The position numbers and the translations under genes were made by a program. Positions 37,738-45,328 of a stretch of 64,000 nucleotides of DNA are shown in pieces. The stretch covers positions 124,001-188,000 of the forward strand of contig JAGXRK010000063.1 of NCBI GenBank assembly GCA_018335755.1, read 5' to 3'. This DNA is from Ignavibacterium sp. (GTDB taxonomy: Bacteria; Bacteroidota; Ignavibacteria; Ignavibacteriales; Ignavibacteriaceae). The notes beneath the pieces are model-generated. The model saw nothing but the letters and a program-made list of their open reading frames with translations. It did no database searches and was not told the origin of the DNA. Position 1 is the first letter of the stretch. Every line of letters starts with the position of its first letter.

Positions 37738-39171
37738 TCAAATGATCATTTTTTTCATAAACTCCCGTGCAGTCATAAGTTCTGCATTAAAGATTGCATC
37801 TTTCATTTCTTTTCTTCTGCCTGAAACAAATAACTGAGATGATAGGGCATCAAACTTATTATCAAGATCCTCCATCGTCATTGGTTCACGAGGATCGCCT
37901 TTAGGAAATTCAAGGTATTCTGAAAATTCCCTGCCGTCTTTTGTTTTTACAACAACTTTGCTTGGCTGTTTTGCCGGAAACATTTTTTCAAACTCAACTG
38001 AAGGTTCACCTTTAATTCTATCAATAACTTCCCAAATTCTTGGATCTTTTAATTTTTCATCTGAGAAAGATTGAGTTGTTACTTTATGATCGACCAAAGC
38101 CGCTGCAATACAATATGGTAAAGAATGATCGGCAGTTTCTCTTGATTCAGGTCTGTATTTATGAGGATCGAATAAGATATCATAAGCTTGTGCCAATGTT
38201 GTAAGTGTGACAGACTCGATTTGATCGTATGTTATGTTATTAGTTGTTACAACTTTCAATGTTGCAGAAAGATGGGTGTGAGTTAATGCTTCAGTTGGAA
38301 AAGCTTTCATACTGCATTCAAGAATTTTGTATGATTCACCAAGTCCGCCAATTAGTTTATCGATATTCCATTTCCACTCAGAAACTCCGTCACGACCTTT
38401 CATACTGACGGGCTCAACTTTTTGATCTTTGGCATTCCAGCCGAGAAAAGTATCCATAAAACCTTCTTTACCTTCAAACACTGCTTCAGTACCAGAATAT
38501 CCGCGCTGAGCCATCAGTGCAGCAAAAACACCTGCTTGAGTTGCCATTGGATCAACTGTATTTTTCATCATTGTAAGTTTACCTGCAGTTGGACAGCCGA
38601 TTGTATGATTGTGACTTCCGCTTATTCCAATTGCATTAACCATTTGATCAACACTTAATCCTAAAATTTTACCGGCTACAATAGGTGAAACAAATTGAGT
38701 AAGTGTTGCATGATGCCATTTACGCTCACGGATTCCCGGTACCGCAAACTCACATAGTCTCTGTTCAAACTCATAGGCAAGAACTGTAGCCACAATTACA
38801 TCTTCCATTGATGCACCAACTAATTCTGCAATTGATAGTGCTGCCGGAATAATATCCGACGGATGAGAGGGATCTTCCTTCCAGTAAATGTCATTGAAAT
38901 CCAAAGCACGGATCATTAATGAATTTACCAACGTTGCATTAACCGCAGGAATTTTATCTCCGTATCCTATGACGGTAGCTTCTTCTGTACCTCCCATATC
39001 TTTGTAGATGTTACGAATTATCCTAACATCCTTTGTATGGTATCCGCCGAAAGCGCATCCAAATGAATCATAAAGATATCTTTTAACTTCGTGGATAACT
39101 TCTTTTGGTAGATCTTTGTACTGCAGATTAACTGCATATTCAGACATTATTCTTGATATTGATTTGTTCAT
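37738..39171 (-). CDS. MmgE/PrpD-family protein
   Basis: The 477-residue cytosolic protein belongs to the MmgE/PrpD family, which includes 2-methylcitrate dehydratase, cis-aconitate decarboxylase and iminodisuccinate epimerase. Recognisable blocks are YDSFGCAFGG near the N-terminus, GYGDKIPAVNATLVNSLMIR, WHHATLTQFVSPIVAGKILGL with AIGISGSHNHTIG, a KAFPTEALTHTH segment and SLPYCIAAALVD near the C-terminal domain. It sits between the aconitase-family and citrate-lyase genes in one strand-consistent cluster, so a tricarboxylate such as citrate, methylcitrate or aconitate is the expected substrate. No methylcitrate synthase or methylisocitrate lyase gene is visible, so I do not assign prpD. The spacers on both sides contain repeat sequences. 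Confidence 0.9.
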   Translation of the reverse strand: MNKSISRIMSEYAVNLQYKDLPKEVIHEVKRYLYDSFGCAFGGYHTKDVRIIRNIYKDMGGTEEATVIGYGDKIPAVNATLVNSLMIRALDFNDIYWKEDPSHPSDIIPAALSIAELVGASMEDVIVATVLAYEFEQRLCEFAVPGIRERKWHHATLTQFVSPIVAGKILGLSVDQMVNAIGISGSHNHTIGCPTAGKLTMMKNTVDPMATQAGVFAALMAQRGYSGTEAVFEGKEGFMDTFLGWNAKDQKVEPVSMKGRDGVSEWKWNIDKLIGGLGESYKILECSMKAFPTEALTHTHLSATLKVVTTNNITYDQIESVTLTTLAQAYDILFDPHKYRPESRETADHSLPYCIAAALVDHKVTTQSFSDEKLKDPRIWEVIDRIKGEPSVEFEKMFPAKQPSKVVVKTKDGREFSEYLEFPKGDPREPMTMEDLDNKFDALSSQLFVSGRRKEMKDAIFNAELMTAREFMKKMII

Positions 39172-39180
39172 TTTATATTA

Positions 39181-39214
39181 CTCTATTGTTGAATTGTTTC
39201 ATTGTTAATTGACT
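39181..39214 (+). repeat. TTTAATT-type repeat, degenerate copy B (family R1)
   Basis: The spacer between the aconitase-family and MmgE/PrpD genes has CTCTATTGTTGAATTGTTTC followed by ATTGTTAATTGAC. It shares the CTCTATTGTTnAATT entry with the region at 36380-36393 but is diverged in the middle, so it is a weaker member of the same family. Confidence 0.45.
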
Positions 39215-39250
39215 TTAAATACTATTTTTGGACTAAAAAAAAATAAAATT

Positions 39251-41221
39251 TTAAAGATTCTTTTTCACCCACTCTTCCAATCCACCGGTTACAATTAATT
39301 CCTGCGCAGCTTCACCAACAGGATCGATAGAATAAGTTTTATTATTAAATGTTAATGATGAATTTTCAAAATCTATTTTTACATTCTTTCCGGATTTTAC
39401 TGTAAGCTTATCTTTTCCATTTTTAGATTTTAAATCATTTACAAGCTGAGGACATTCAATCAGCAAATATCCGTTATTAAGAGCATTGCGTTTATAAGTT
39501 TCATTAAAAGTTCCGGCAACAACAAGCTGGATACCTTTATACTTTAAGGCAGTTGCAGCTTGCTCACGTGATGAGCCGGTACCAAAATTAAATCCGCCGA
39601 CGAGTATATCCCCGGCTCTAGCAAGCTTTCCAAATTCAGGGTCATAATTTTCCATAACAACTTCTGCCTGCTGCTGCGGAGTCATATCATCATTATAAGT
39701 GTATTTACCGGGATAAATTCCATCGGTATTTAAATTATCCTGATGACAAAAAATTAATTCTCCTTCTAAAACGGCATTAAAACCCTCTAGGATTTTTACA
39801 GAAGCTTTTTTATCAGCTTTCTTTTCATTGATCTTGATTGATCCGTTAATAGGTCGGTGCTCTTTATCCTTCCAATCATAATCAATTTTGCCGGATATAG
39901 CTGATGATGCGACTACTGCAGGTGAAGCAAGATAAGCCTTTGCATTCGGTGAACCCATTCTTCCTTTAAAATTTCTATTTGTAGCAGAAATTCCAATTTC
40001 AGCATCTTCAAGTAAACCTGTTCCAAGACCAATGCACGGACCACAACCAGGTGGAAGAGGTATAGCACCGGCGTCAAGCAATGATTGCCAGTATCCATAT
40101 CGCTCAGCTTCTTTCTGCACTTCGCTTGATGCCGCTGCAATGTAAAACTTAACGTGATCAGAAATCTTTTTACCTTTAACAACTGCAGCAGCTTCAGCAA
40201 TGTCATCAACACGACTGTTAACACACGATACAAGATATGCTTTATTTATTTTAATATTTTTTTCTTTAAGCTCTGATACTGCAGCATAAGTTTTTACAGT
40301 GTTGGGTCCGGATACAAATGGTTCAACCGTAGCAAGGTCAATCGATAATTCTTTTGCATAAAATGCACCTTCATCTGCGTTAGGTAAATTGTACTCAAGC
40401 TCTTCAATCAGGTTATGATTTATTCTAGGATGCTGTCCATTGCCGTCAGCATCGGAGAAGACACCTTCAAGTCCGCGATGATCAATAAATTTTTCCCGTT
40501 TCTTTAGCCAAAGAATAGTTGCAAGATCAATCGGGAATACACCTGCCAGTGCTCCCCATTCAGTAGTCATATTAGCAATGGCTAATCTTTCATCAATTGT
40601 AAGATACCGGATTCCATCACCCACAAATTCAATTGCATGATTTAGAACCTCATCATTATTAAAATATCCGCACAAAGCAATGATAACATCTTTGCCGGTT
40701 ACGCCTTTTCTGAGACTACCCTTCAATTCAACTTTAGCGATTGGCGGTACCTGCCACCAGGTTCTTCCGGTTGCCCATATTGCAGCAGCATCGGTTCTTA
40801 CAATCGGAGTTCCCAGACAACCGAGTCCGCCATACATATTTGAATGTGAGTCAGATGCAACAACCATTGTTCCGGGCCAGGCATAACCTTCTTCACACAT
40901 TATCTGGTGTCCGATTCCACGACCTGCAGGATAAAAATCTGCGCCCATTGATTTTGAAAACTCTTCAATCTTTCTGTACTTCTCTAAATTCTTTTCGGAT
41001 TTATCCTGAACATTATGATCAAGAGTATGAACAACCTGACGTGGATTAAAAAGTTTTGTTGCACCGATTGATTTAAATTTTGGAATGACCGCACCCGTGT
41101 TGTCGTGCGTCATCACATACGCAGGTTTAATTGAAAGATAATCACCTGTGTGAACTTCATGCTTTGGATCTACTCCTACTGCAAATTTTTGTGCTATTTT
41201 TTCGATTAGGGTTTGACTCAT
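39251..41221 (-). CDS. Aconitase-family [4Fe-4S] hydratase
   Basis: The 656-residue protein interconverts citrate and isocitrate (or a homologous tricarboxylate) through an aconitate intermediate. Conserved parts are the N-terminal GDYLSIKPAYVMTHDNTGAV, GRGIGHQIMCEEG, VVASDSHSNMYGGLGCLGTP, the cluster cysteines in VSCVNSR (about 335) and GCGPCIGLG (about 392), and the C-terminal swivelling domain with GFNFGTGSSREQAATALK. The length and the THDNTGAV region fit the shorter aconitase/homoaconitase-like branch rather than the 890-residue AcnA, so citrate is a reasonable but not certain substrate. It is encoded between the four-helix-bundle gene and the MmgE/PrpD gene, with the citrate lyase genes downstream. 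Confidence 0.9.
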   Translation of the reverse strand: MSQTLIEKIAQKFAVGVDPKHEVHTGDYLSIKPAYVMTHDNTGAVIPKFKSIGATKLFNPRQVVHTLDHNVQDKSEKNLEKYRKIEEFSKSMGADFYPAGRGIGHQIMCEEGYAWPGTMVVASDSHSNMYGGLGCLGTPIVRTDAAAIWATGRTWWQVPPIAKVELKGSLRKGVTGKDVIIALCGYFNNDEVLNHAIEFVGDGIRYLTIDERLAIANMTTEWGALAGVFPIDLATILWLKKREKFIDHRGLEGVFSDADGNGQHPRINHNLIEELEYNLPNADEGAFYAKELSIDLATVEPFVSGPNTVKTYAAVSELKEKNIKINKAYLVSCVNSRVDDIAEAAAVVKGKKISDHVKFYIAAASSEVQKEAERYGYWQSLLDAGAIPLPPGCGPCIGLGTGLLEDAEIGISATNRNFKGRMGSPNAKAYLASPAVVASSAISGKIDYDWKDKEHRPINGSIKINEKKADKKASVKILEGFNAVLEGELIFCHQDNLNTDGIYPGKYTYNDDMTPQQQAEVVMENYDPEFGKLARAGDILVGGFNFGTGSSREQAATALKYKGIQLVVAGTFNETYKRNALNNGYLLIECPQLVNDLKSKNGKDKLTVKSGKNVKIDFENSSLTFNNKTYSIDPVGEAAQELIVTGGLEEWVKKNL

Positions 41222-41242
41222 TGAAATCTTATCCTCAAATTG

Positions 41243-41268
41243 TTTAATTGCTAAACTGTTAAATTGTT
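41243..41268 (+). repeat. R1 repeat, left inverted copy C
   Basis: The 26-base sequence is TTTAATTGCTAAA followed directly by CTGTTAAATTGTT. Each 13-base half is identical to the matching half of the complement of 41681-41714; the central eight bases present there are missing here. It lies between the aconitase-family start and the four-helix-bundle stop. Confidence 0.75.
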
Positions 41269-41275
41269 ATTTAAG

Positions 41276-41656
41276 TTAAACATTTAGTTTTTTGTTAGTG
41301 AATAGTATCAGACTATTAATTGCTTTTGGAAGTTTTATCAATTCGGAGAAGAATTGGGAATATTCCTCTTCAGTTATCAAGCCTCTTATGTAAGATTTTT
41401 CATTCCAATCTAATGATTCGTATAAAGATCCGACACTGTATCTTAAAAACTTAACTTTATCTTTTTTTGAATATCTTCCAAACCCTTCAGCGATATTTGC
41501 AGAAATTGAATCAACGGATTTTACAAATTGTTTTCCAACCGTATCTTTAGCAAAGTAGTCCCACTTTAGAACGATATCCCAAACTTGATTACTCAATTTG
41601 AATCCGATTTTATAAGCTTCGATATCATTTAGTTTGAGAAATTTCTTAGTCTCCAT
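41276..41656 (-). CDS. Four-helix-bundle protein (S23/23S-rRNA-IVS type)
   Basis: The 126-residue protein has the hallmarks of the S23 four-helix-bundle family first seen in 23S rRNA intervening sequences and related to the Avd accessory protein of diversity-generating retroelements: an N-terminal LKLNDIEAYKIGFKLSNQVW, KQFVKSVDSISANIAEGFGR with the conserved SI.ANIAEG.GR core, KFLRYSVGSLYES, and a last helix ending in a Lys-rich tail. It probably forms a small basic oligomer that binds nucleic acid. The ATG at 41656 follows GGGAG at a good distance. It lies inside a metabolic operon between HD-domain and aconitase-family genes with no functional link, and inverted repeats bracket it, which suggests insertion. 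No rRNA or retroelement reverse transcriptase is nearby. Confidence 0.9.
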   Translation of the reverse strand: METKKFLKLNDIEAYKIGFKLSNQVWDIVLKWDYFAKDTVGKQFVKSVDSISANIAEGFGRYSKKDKVKFLRYSVGSLYESLDWNEKSYIRGLITEEEYSQFFSELIKLPKAINSLILFTNKKLNV

Positions 41657-41680
41657 GTCTGCATCTCCCTATGAAAAAAA

Positions 41681-41714
41681 AACAATTTAACAGTTAGACA
41701 ATTTAGCAATTAAA
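41681..41714 (-). repeat. R1 repeat, right inverted copy D
   Basis: The complement of this 34-base stretch reads TTTAATTGCTAAATTGTCTA then ACTGTTAAATTGTT. It is in the opposite orientation to copies A and C and lies between the HD-domain stop codon (41715-41717) and the start of the four-helix-bundle gene. Confidence 0.75.
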
Positions 41715-42248
41715 TCAAGCCTTAAATGGATCGAACGAAACAAAATCCGCATGATGAACTATTATTGCTTCCACGTTGCGTTTTGCCAGATCACCTTCTT
41801 TTGCGTGATAAGCAATTATATGCTGAACTTCATAAGGCAGTCCGAATCTATCTGCAATTGAAACACCGCTGAACGGATGACGAAGCAGATAACCTGCTTT
41901 ACTTGTAACAAGTTTACTGTCAACTTTATCATACTCAATTAATTTTCCTATATCAATAAGAATTGCACCGGCGATCAGCATATCCATATCAATTTTAATC
42001 TCATCACCAAAATTTTCTTTCATTCGTTTTGCAATATCAACAGAAAGCTGAACTGCTGTACGTTTGTGATTCATAAAAGTAATCTTACAATCTTTGATAA
42101 GCAATGAAAATGGAATTACTTCCAGATCTTCTGGAGTTAGAACTGAATTTTCAATTGCATACACCCAGCAGTTAAGCACTTTTTCTCTGAGTTCTTTATT
42201 TTCGATCCAGTTTATTTCAGGCCATATTTTTAGAACTTTTTCTTTCAT
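41715..42248 (-). CDS. HD-domain protein with an altered metal site
   Basis: The 177-residue cytosolic protein is an HD-superfamily member (phosphohydrolase fold). The first His is in MNHKRTAVQLS, the HP motif in LLRHPFSG, a later His in IIAYHAKEG and a terminal HHAD. At the position where the family normally has the His-Asp pair (LHDIGK), this protein reads AILIDIGKL, so the His is replaced by Ile while the Asp remains. Metal binding may be reduced or use other ligands, for example the extra histidines. It lies 17 bases downstream of cstA and is probably cotranscribed; small HD proteins next to transport genes often act on nucleotides, but no substrate can be named. Confidence 0.83.
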   Translation of the reverse strand: MKEKVLKIWPEINWIENKELREKVLNCWVYAIENSVLTPEDLEVIPFSLLIKDCKITFMNHKRTAVQLSVDIAKRMKENFGDEIKIDMDMLIAGAILIDIGKLIEYDKVDSKLVTSKAGYLLRHPFSGVSIADRFGLPYEVQHIIAYHAKEGDLAKRNVEAIIVHHADFVSFDPFKA

Positions 42249-42265
42249 TTATTTTCCCTTAATAA

Positions 42266-43897
42266 CTAATTAGTATTTGCTAATTGCTTGCCTTTCATTA
42301 AAACTCCATAAGCTTTTATACCAAGTAGGACAGAGAGAGCAAACAACAGAGTTGAAATAACAGCTAAAGCATAATTGTTGACTATAAAATTCTGATAGAC
42401 TAACATTCCAAGTGCCGTTAAAGTAACAGCGAACATAAAAATCATTGGGATTAGAACAAACAAAAATCCTTTCTTCAGATTTGCTACCCAAACAGTTAAA
42501 GCAAGTAATGCTAGCGCGGCAAGTAATTGATTAGCACTTCCAAACACCGGCCAGATTGACATTGTCTGTCCGCTGAATGTTAAAGCCGCACCAAAGAAAA
42601 CCGTTATACCTGTAGCAACAAATCTGTTTTGAAATAAAGATTTTTTTTCAGGATAATCTTTAACTTCAAAATATTCCTGGAACATAAATCTTGCTAACCT
42701 TGTTGCTGTATCAAGCGAAGTTAACGCAAAAGCCGAAACCGCAAGTGCTGTGAAAGTCTGAGCAAGAGGAATTGAAATATTTAAAACAGGGATAGCATTG
42801 ATAAACCTTCCCACTCCAAGCGAGAATGCTGCAACCGGACCCTGCTTTACAAGGAGGTCAATAAATTCTTTGTTAACCATAGATGCAACTGCAACAAGTG
42901 CTAACACAGCGAGTAATCCTTCAATTAGCATTCCACCGTAGCCGATTATTCTTCCATCTGTTTCTTTATTCAGCTGTTTGGCTGTTGTTCCGCTTGCAAC
43001 AAGTGAGTGAAATCCGCTGATTGCTCCGCAGGCAACTGTAACAAACAATGCCGGGAAAAGATATCCAACTTTATCTAGTGAGAATGTAGAGAACGGAGGC
43101 AAATTAATTGAAGGTGCAGCAAAGAAAATCCCAACCATTCCACCAAACATAAGTGCATAGAGGAAAAATGAATTTAAATAATCTCTCGGCTGTAATAAAA
43201 TCCAGACTGGTGTTACAGATGCAGCAAAAATGTATACAAATAAAATTATTTGCCAGGTCAGTTTATCAAGCGGAATAGGAAATAAATTTCCCAATGGAAT
43301 GGATGAGAAAAGAAGTACCACACCAACAATTGTTGCAATCCATAGCGGAACTTTGAATTTGTATATAGTCAGTCCGAATAATATTGCCAGTAATATGAAC
43401 AGAATAGAAGATGTTCCCGCACCTGGAATGTGGGTGAATGTATCGGCAACAATAATTGTAAATACAGCAATTACAAGAATTAAAGTTGCCCAGGAAAAAA
43501 TCAGGAAGAGTTTTTTCCCATTGACACCAAGATATGATTGAATAACAAACCCAATAGATTTACTTTGATGTCGGATAGATGCAACAATAGAAGAATAGTC
43601 GTGAACACCTCCGATAAAAATTGCACCGAATACAACCCACAAATAAACCGGAAGCCATCCAAAACCTGCAGCTATCACCGGTCCAACTATTGGTCCCGCA
43701 CCAGCTATCGAAGCGAAGTGATGACCAAGTAAAACCGGTGCTTTAGCTGGTACATAATCCACACCATCATACATTGTATGTGATGGTGTTTCTTTGGTGT
43801 TGTTAACTTCAAGCCGTTTGGTTATGAAACCGCCATACAACTTGTAAGCAGCAACATACATTATTAGTGCAATAAGTATGAGTTCTATTCCGTTCAT
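42266..43897 (-). CDS. cstA: CstA-family carbon-starvation/pyruvate transporter
   Basis: The 543-residue inner-membrane protein has about 14-16 hydrophobic helices and the CstA signature LGHHFASIAGAGPIVGPVIA near residue 60, followed by GVHDYSSIVASIRHQSKS and SGFHSLVASGTTAKQLNKE. CstA and the related BtsT take up pyruvate (and CstA possibly peptides) when carbon is scarce. It is shorter than the roughly 700-residue E. coli proteins, lacking C-terminal helices, as is common in this clade. It lies in a strand-consistent cluster with citrate lyase, aconitase-family and isocitrate-dehydrogenase-family genes, so import of pyruvate or a related acid to feed this pathway is plausible. Confidence 0.9.
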   Translation of the reverse strand: MNGIELILIALIMYVAAYKLYGGFITKRLEVNNTKETPSHTMYDGVDYVPAKAPVLLGHHFASIAGAGPIVGPVIAAGFGWLPVYLWVVFGAIFIGGVHDYSSIVASIRHQSKSIGFVIQSYLGVNGKKLFLIFSWATLILVIAVFTIIVADTFTHIPGAGTSSILFILLAILFGLTIYKFKVPLWIATIVGVVLLFSSIPLGNLFPIPLDKLTWQIILFVYIFAASVTPVWILLQPRDYLNSFFLYALMFGGMVGIFFAAPSINLPPFSTFSLDKVGYLFPALFVTVACGAISGFHSLVASGTTAKQLNKETDGRIIGYGGMLIEGLLAVLALVAVASMVNKEFIDLLVKQGPVAAFSLGVGRFINAIPVLNISIPLAQTFTALAVSAFALTSLDTATRLARFMFQEYFEVKDYPEKKSLFQNRFVATGITVFFGAALTFSGQTMSIWPVFGSANQLLAALALLALTVWVANLKKGFLFVLIPMIFMFAVTLTALGMLVYQNFIVNNYALAVISTLLFALSVLLGIKAYGVLMKGKQLANTN

Positions 43898-43905
43898 ACT
43901 ATTTT

Positions 43906-43930
43906 AAAGTCAAAAGTAAAAATTCAAAAG
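43906..43930. repeat. Low-complexity AGTCAAAAGT-type intergenic repeat
   Basis: The spacer between cstA and the isocitrate-dehydrogenase-family gene holds AAAGTCAAAAGTAAAAATTC AAAAG, made of near-repeats of AAAGT/AAAAG. It lies 29 bases from the palindromic repeat at 43959-43979. Similar short tracts occur in Bacteroidota spacers; no second copy is evident here. Confidence 0.4.
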
Positions 43931-43958
43931 CAGTATCATGAAATTTACTTAACCTCAA

Positions 43959-43979
43959 AACCCCTCCTTAGGAGGGGTT
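43959..43979 (-). terminator. Palindromic repeat acting as terminator and stop codon of the upstream gene
   Basis: AACCCCTCC (43959-43967) and GGAGGGGTT (43971-43979) form a perfect 9-bp stem with loop TTA. On the minus strand the loop is the TAA stop codon of the isocitrate-dehydrogenase-family gene, and the stem is followed by TTTTGAGG. It may end or weaken transcription before cstA. The adjoining GGGGAGG (43980-43986) extends the repeat into the coding sequence. Confidence 0.6.
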
Positions 43980-45161
43980 GGGGAGGCTCTTTATAATTTC
44001 ATCAGTCATTTGCTGAGTTGTGCAGGCACCGTGTTTAAATACATCCGGGCCGCCTTTCAACTTCATCATATCATAAGTCCGTACCTTTCCATCTAGCACT
44101 ACTTTGTCAATAGCTTTTCTTATTCTGTCTGCTTTTTCTTTTTCATTAAGATAATCGAGCATCATACAAGCACTTAATATCATAGCAATCGGATTAATGA
44201 TTGAAGGATTTAATGTTTCATATTTTGGCGCAGAACCATGAGTCGGTTCGAATACAGCGACTTCTTTTCCAATGTTAGCACTGCAGGCAAAACCTAAACC
44301 TCCGATTAAACCTGCAAAAGCATCGCTGATTATATCTCCGAACATATTTTCGGCTACAATAACACCATAAATTTCCGGGTTCTTAGTCAACCACATCATC
44401 TGTGCATCGATGTTTGTGTCCCATAAAGCAATACCCGGATATTCATTAGATATTTGTTTAGCCAGTGAAAGCATCATACCCGATGTTTCTCTAAGCACAT
44501 TTGGTTTTTCACAGATCGTTACATTTGTATATCCGAATTTCTTGGCGTATTCAAAAGCTTCTCTAATAATTCTTTCAGATGCCTTTCTTGTTACAATTCG
44601 GGTTGAAATTGCCATTTCTTCGCTGGGAACATCTTTAAAAGCTTTCATTTTAGAATTTGTTTCGAGCGCATCTCTAACAACTTTAGGTGGATTAGTCCAC
44701 TCAACGCCAGCATATAAACCCTCTGTACCCTGTCTGAAGATTACCGCATTAACAAATGGTTCATCAAAACCGCCATTGTTATTTTTCATAATGAAGTTTA
44801 GTGGATTCCCTTTTACAGATATACATGGTCTTACAACTATATCGAGTCCAAATTTTTGTCTTAATCCAACTATTGGGCTGAAGTATTGTAGTCCCTTGCC
44901 TTGCATAGATGGATTTAATTCTTTTTCAGCATCAGCTTTTGGTTTGCTTGTGATAGCCCCGAATAAACCTACTTTATGTTCAGTAAGCAGGTCAATAGTG
45001 CGCTGAGGAAGAGGATTACCTTCATTACACCAGAAATCCCAGCCGATATCTGCGTGAATATATTCGGCATCAAAACCGACTGCATTTAATACTCTTATTG
45101 ATTCCGGTAATACTGTTTTACCAATGCCGTCACCGGGCATTGAAACGATTTTTCTTTTCAT
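43968..45161 (-). CDS. Isocitrate/isopropylmalate dehydrogenase family enzyme
   Basis: The 397-residue cytosolic enzyme belongs to the beta-decarboxylating dehydrogenase family: MPGDGIGKTVLPESIRV at the N-terminus, the metal-binding Asp region GVIVAENMFGDIISDAFAGL and the NAD(P)-binding EPTHGSAPKYE near the C-terminus. By context (aconitase-family and citrate-lyase genes on the same strand) isocitrate, interconverted with 2-oxoglutarate and CO2, is the expected substrate, but homologues act on isopropylmalate, homoisocitrate or tartrate. The residues around VVRPCISVKGNP differ from the usual substrate-specificity helix, so I leave the symbol blank. The last six residues (SLPNPS) and the stop codon are supplied by a GGAGGGG palindromic repeat, so the native C-terminus may have been altered. 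It is the first gene of the cluster. Confidence 0.88.
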   Translation of the reverse strand: MKRKIVSMPGDGIGKTVLPESIRVLNAVGFDAEYIHADIGWDFWCNEGNPLPQRTIDLLTEHKVGLFGAITSKPKADAEKELNPSMQGKGLQYFSPIVGLRQKFGLDIVVRPCISVKGNPLNFIMKNNNGGFDEPFVNAVIFRQGTEGLYAGVEWTNPPKVVRDALETNSKMKAFKDVPSEEMAISTRIVTRKASERIIREAFEYAKKFGYTNVTICEKPNVLRETSGMMLSLAKQISNEYPGIALWDTNIDAQMMWLTKNPEIYGVIVAENMFGDIISDAFAGLIGGLGFACSANIGKEVAVFEPTHGSAPKYETLNPSIINPIAMILSACMMLDYLNEKEKADRIRKAIDKVVLDGKVRTYDMMKLKGGPDVFKHGACTTQQMTDEIIKSLPNPS

Positions 45162-45328
45162 ATTTGATCCCTGATTAATTGTTAAAAAATCTCCGTGAAA
45201 CTTAGATATTTAAGAGTATGTTCGCAAGAAAAAAACACTTATTGAGTACGATTTTAGCAATTAATATCTGCTTATCTATTTTTTTGAACAGACTTTTTTA
45301 GAAGAAAAATATTAAATTGCGATTGAAA

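Larger units (their letters stand above)
41243..41714. mobile_element. Candidate minimal element: S23-type gene between inverted repeats
   Basis: A gene for a four-helix-bundle protein is enclosed by two inverted copies of the R1 repeat. The left copy (41243-41268) reads TTTAATTGCTAAA then CTGTTAAATTGTT; the complement of the right copy (41681-41714) has the same two 13-base blocks separated by eight extra bases (TTGTCTAA). The left copy ends seven bases from the gene's stop codon; the right copy abuts the stop codon of the HD-domain gene. There is no transposase and no clear target duplication, so mobility is inference from the arrangement. Confidence 0.5.

Noticed and set aside
39251..41221. 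Assigning this enzyme as homoaconitase in lysine synthesis
   Set aside because: It resembles the homoaconitase-like branch, but the citrate-lyase context and absence of homocitrate synthase genes make aconitase-type activity more likely.
44410..45006. 198-codon plus-strand frame opposite the isocitrate-dehydrogenase-family gene
   Set aside because: The minus strand encodes clear conserved motifs; the plus frame shows only codon-bias-driven low-complexity Ser/Leu sequence.
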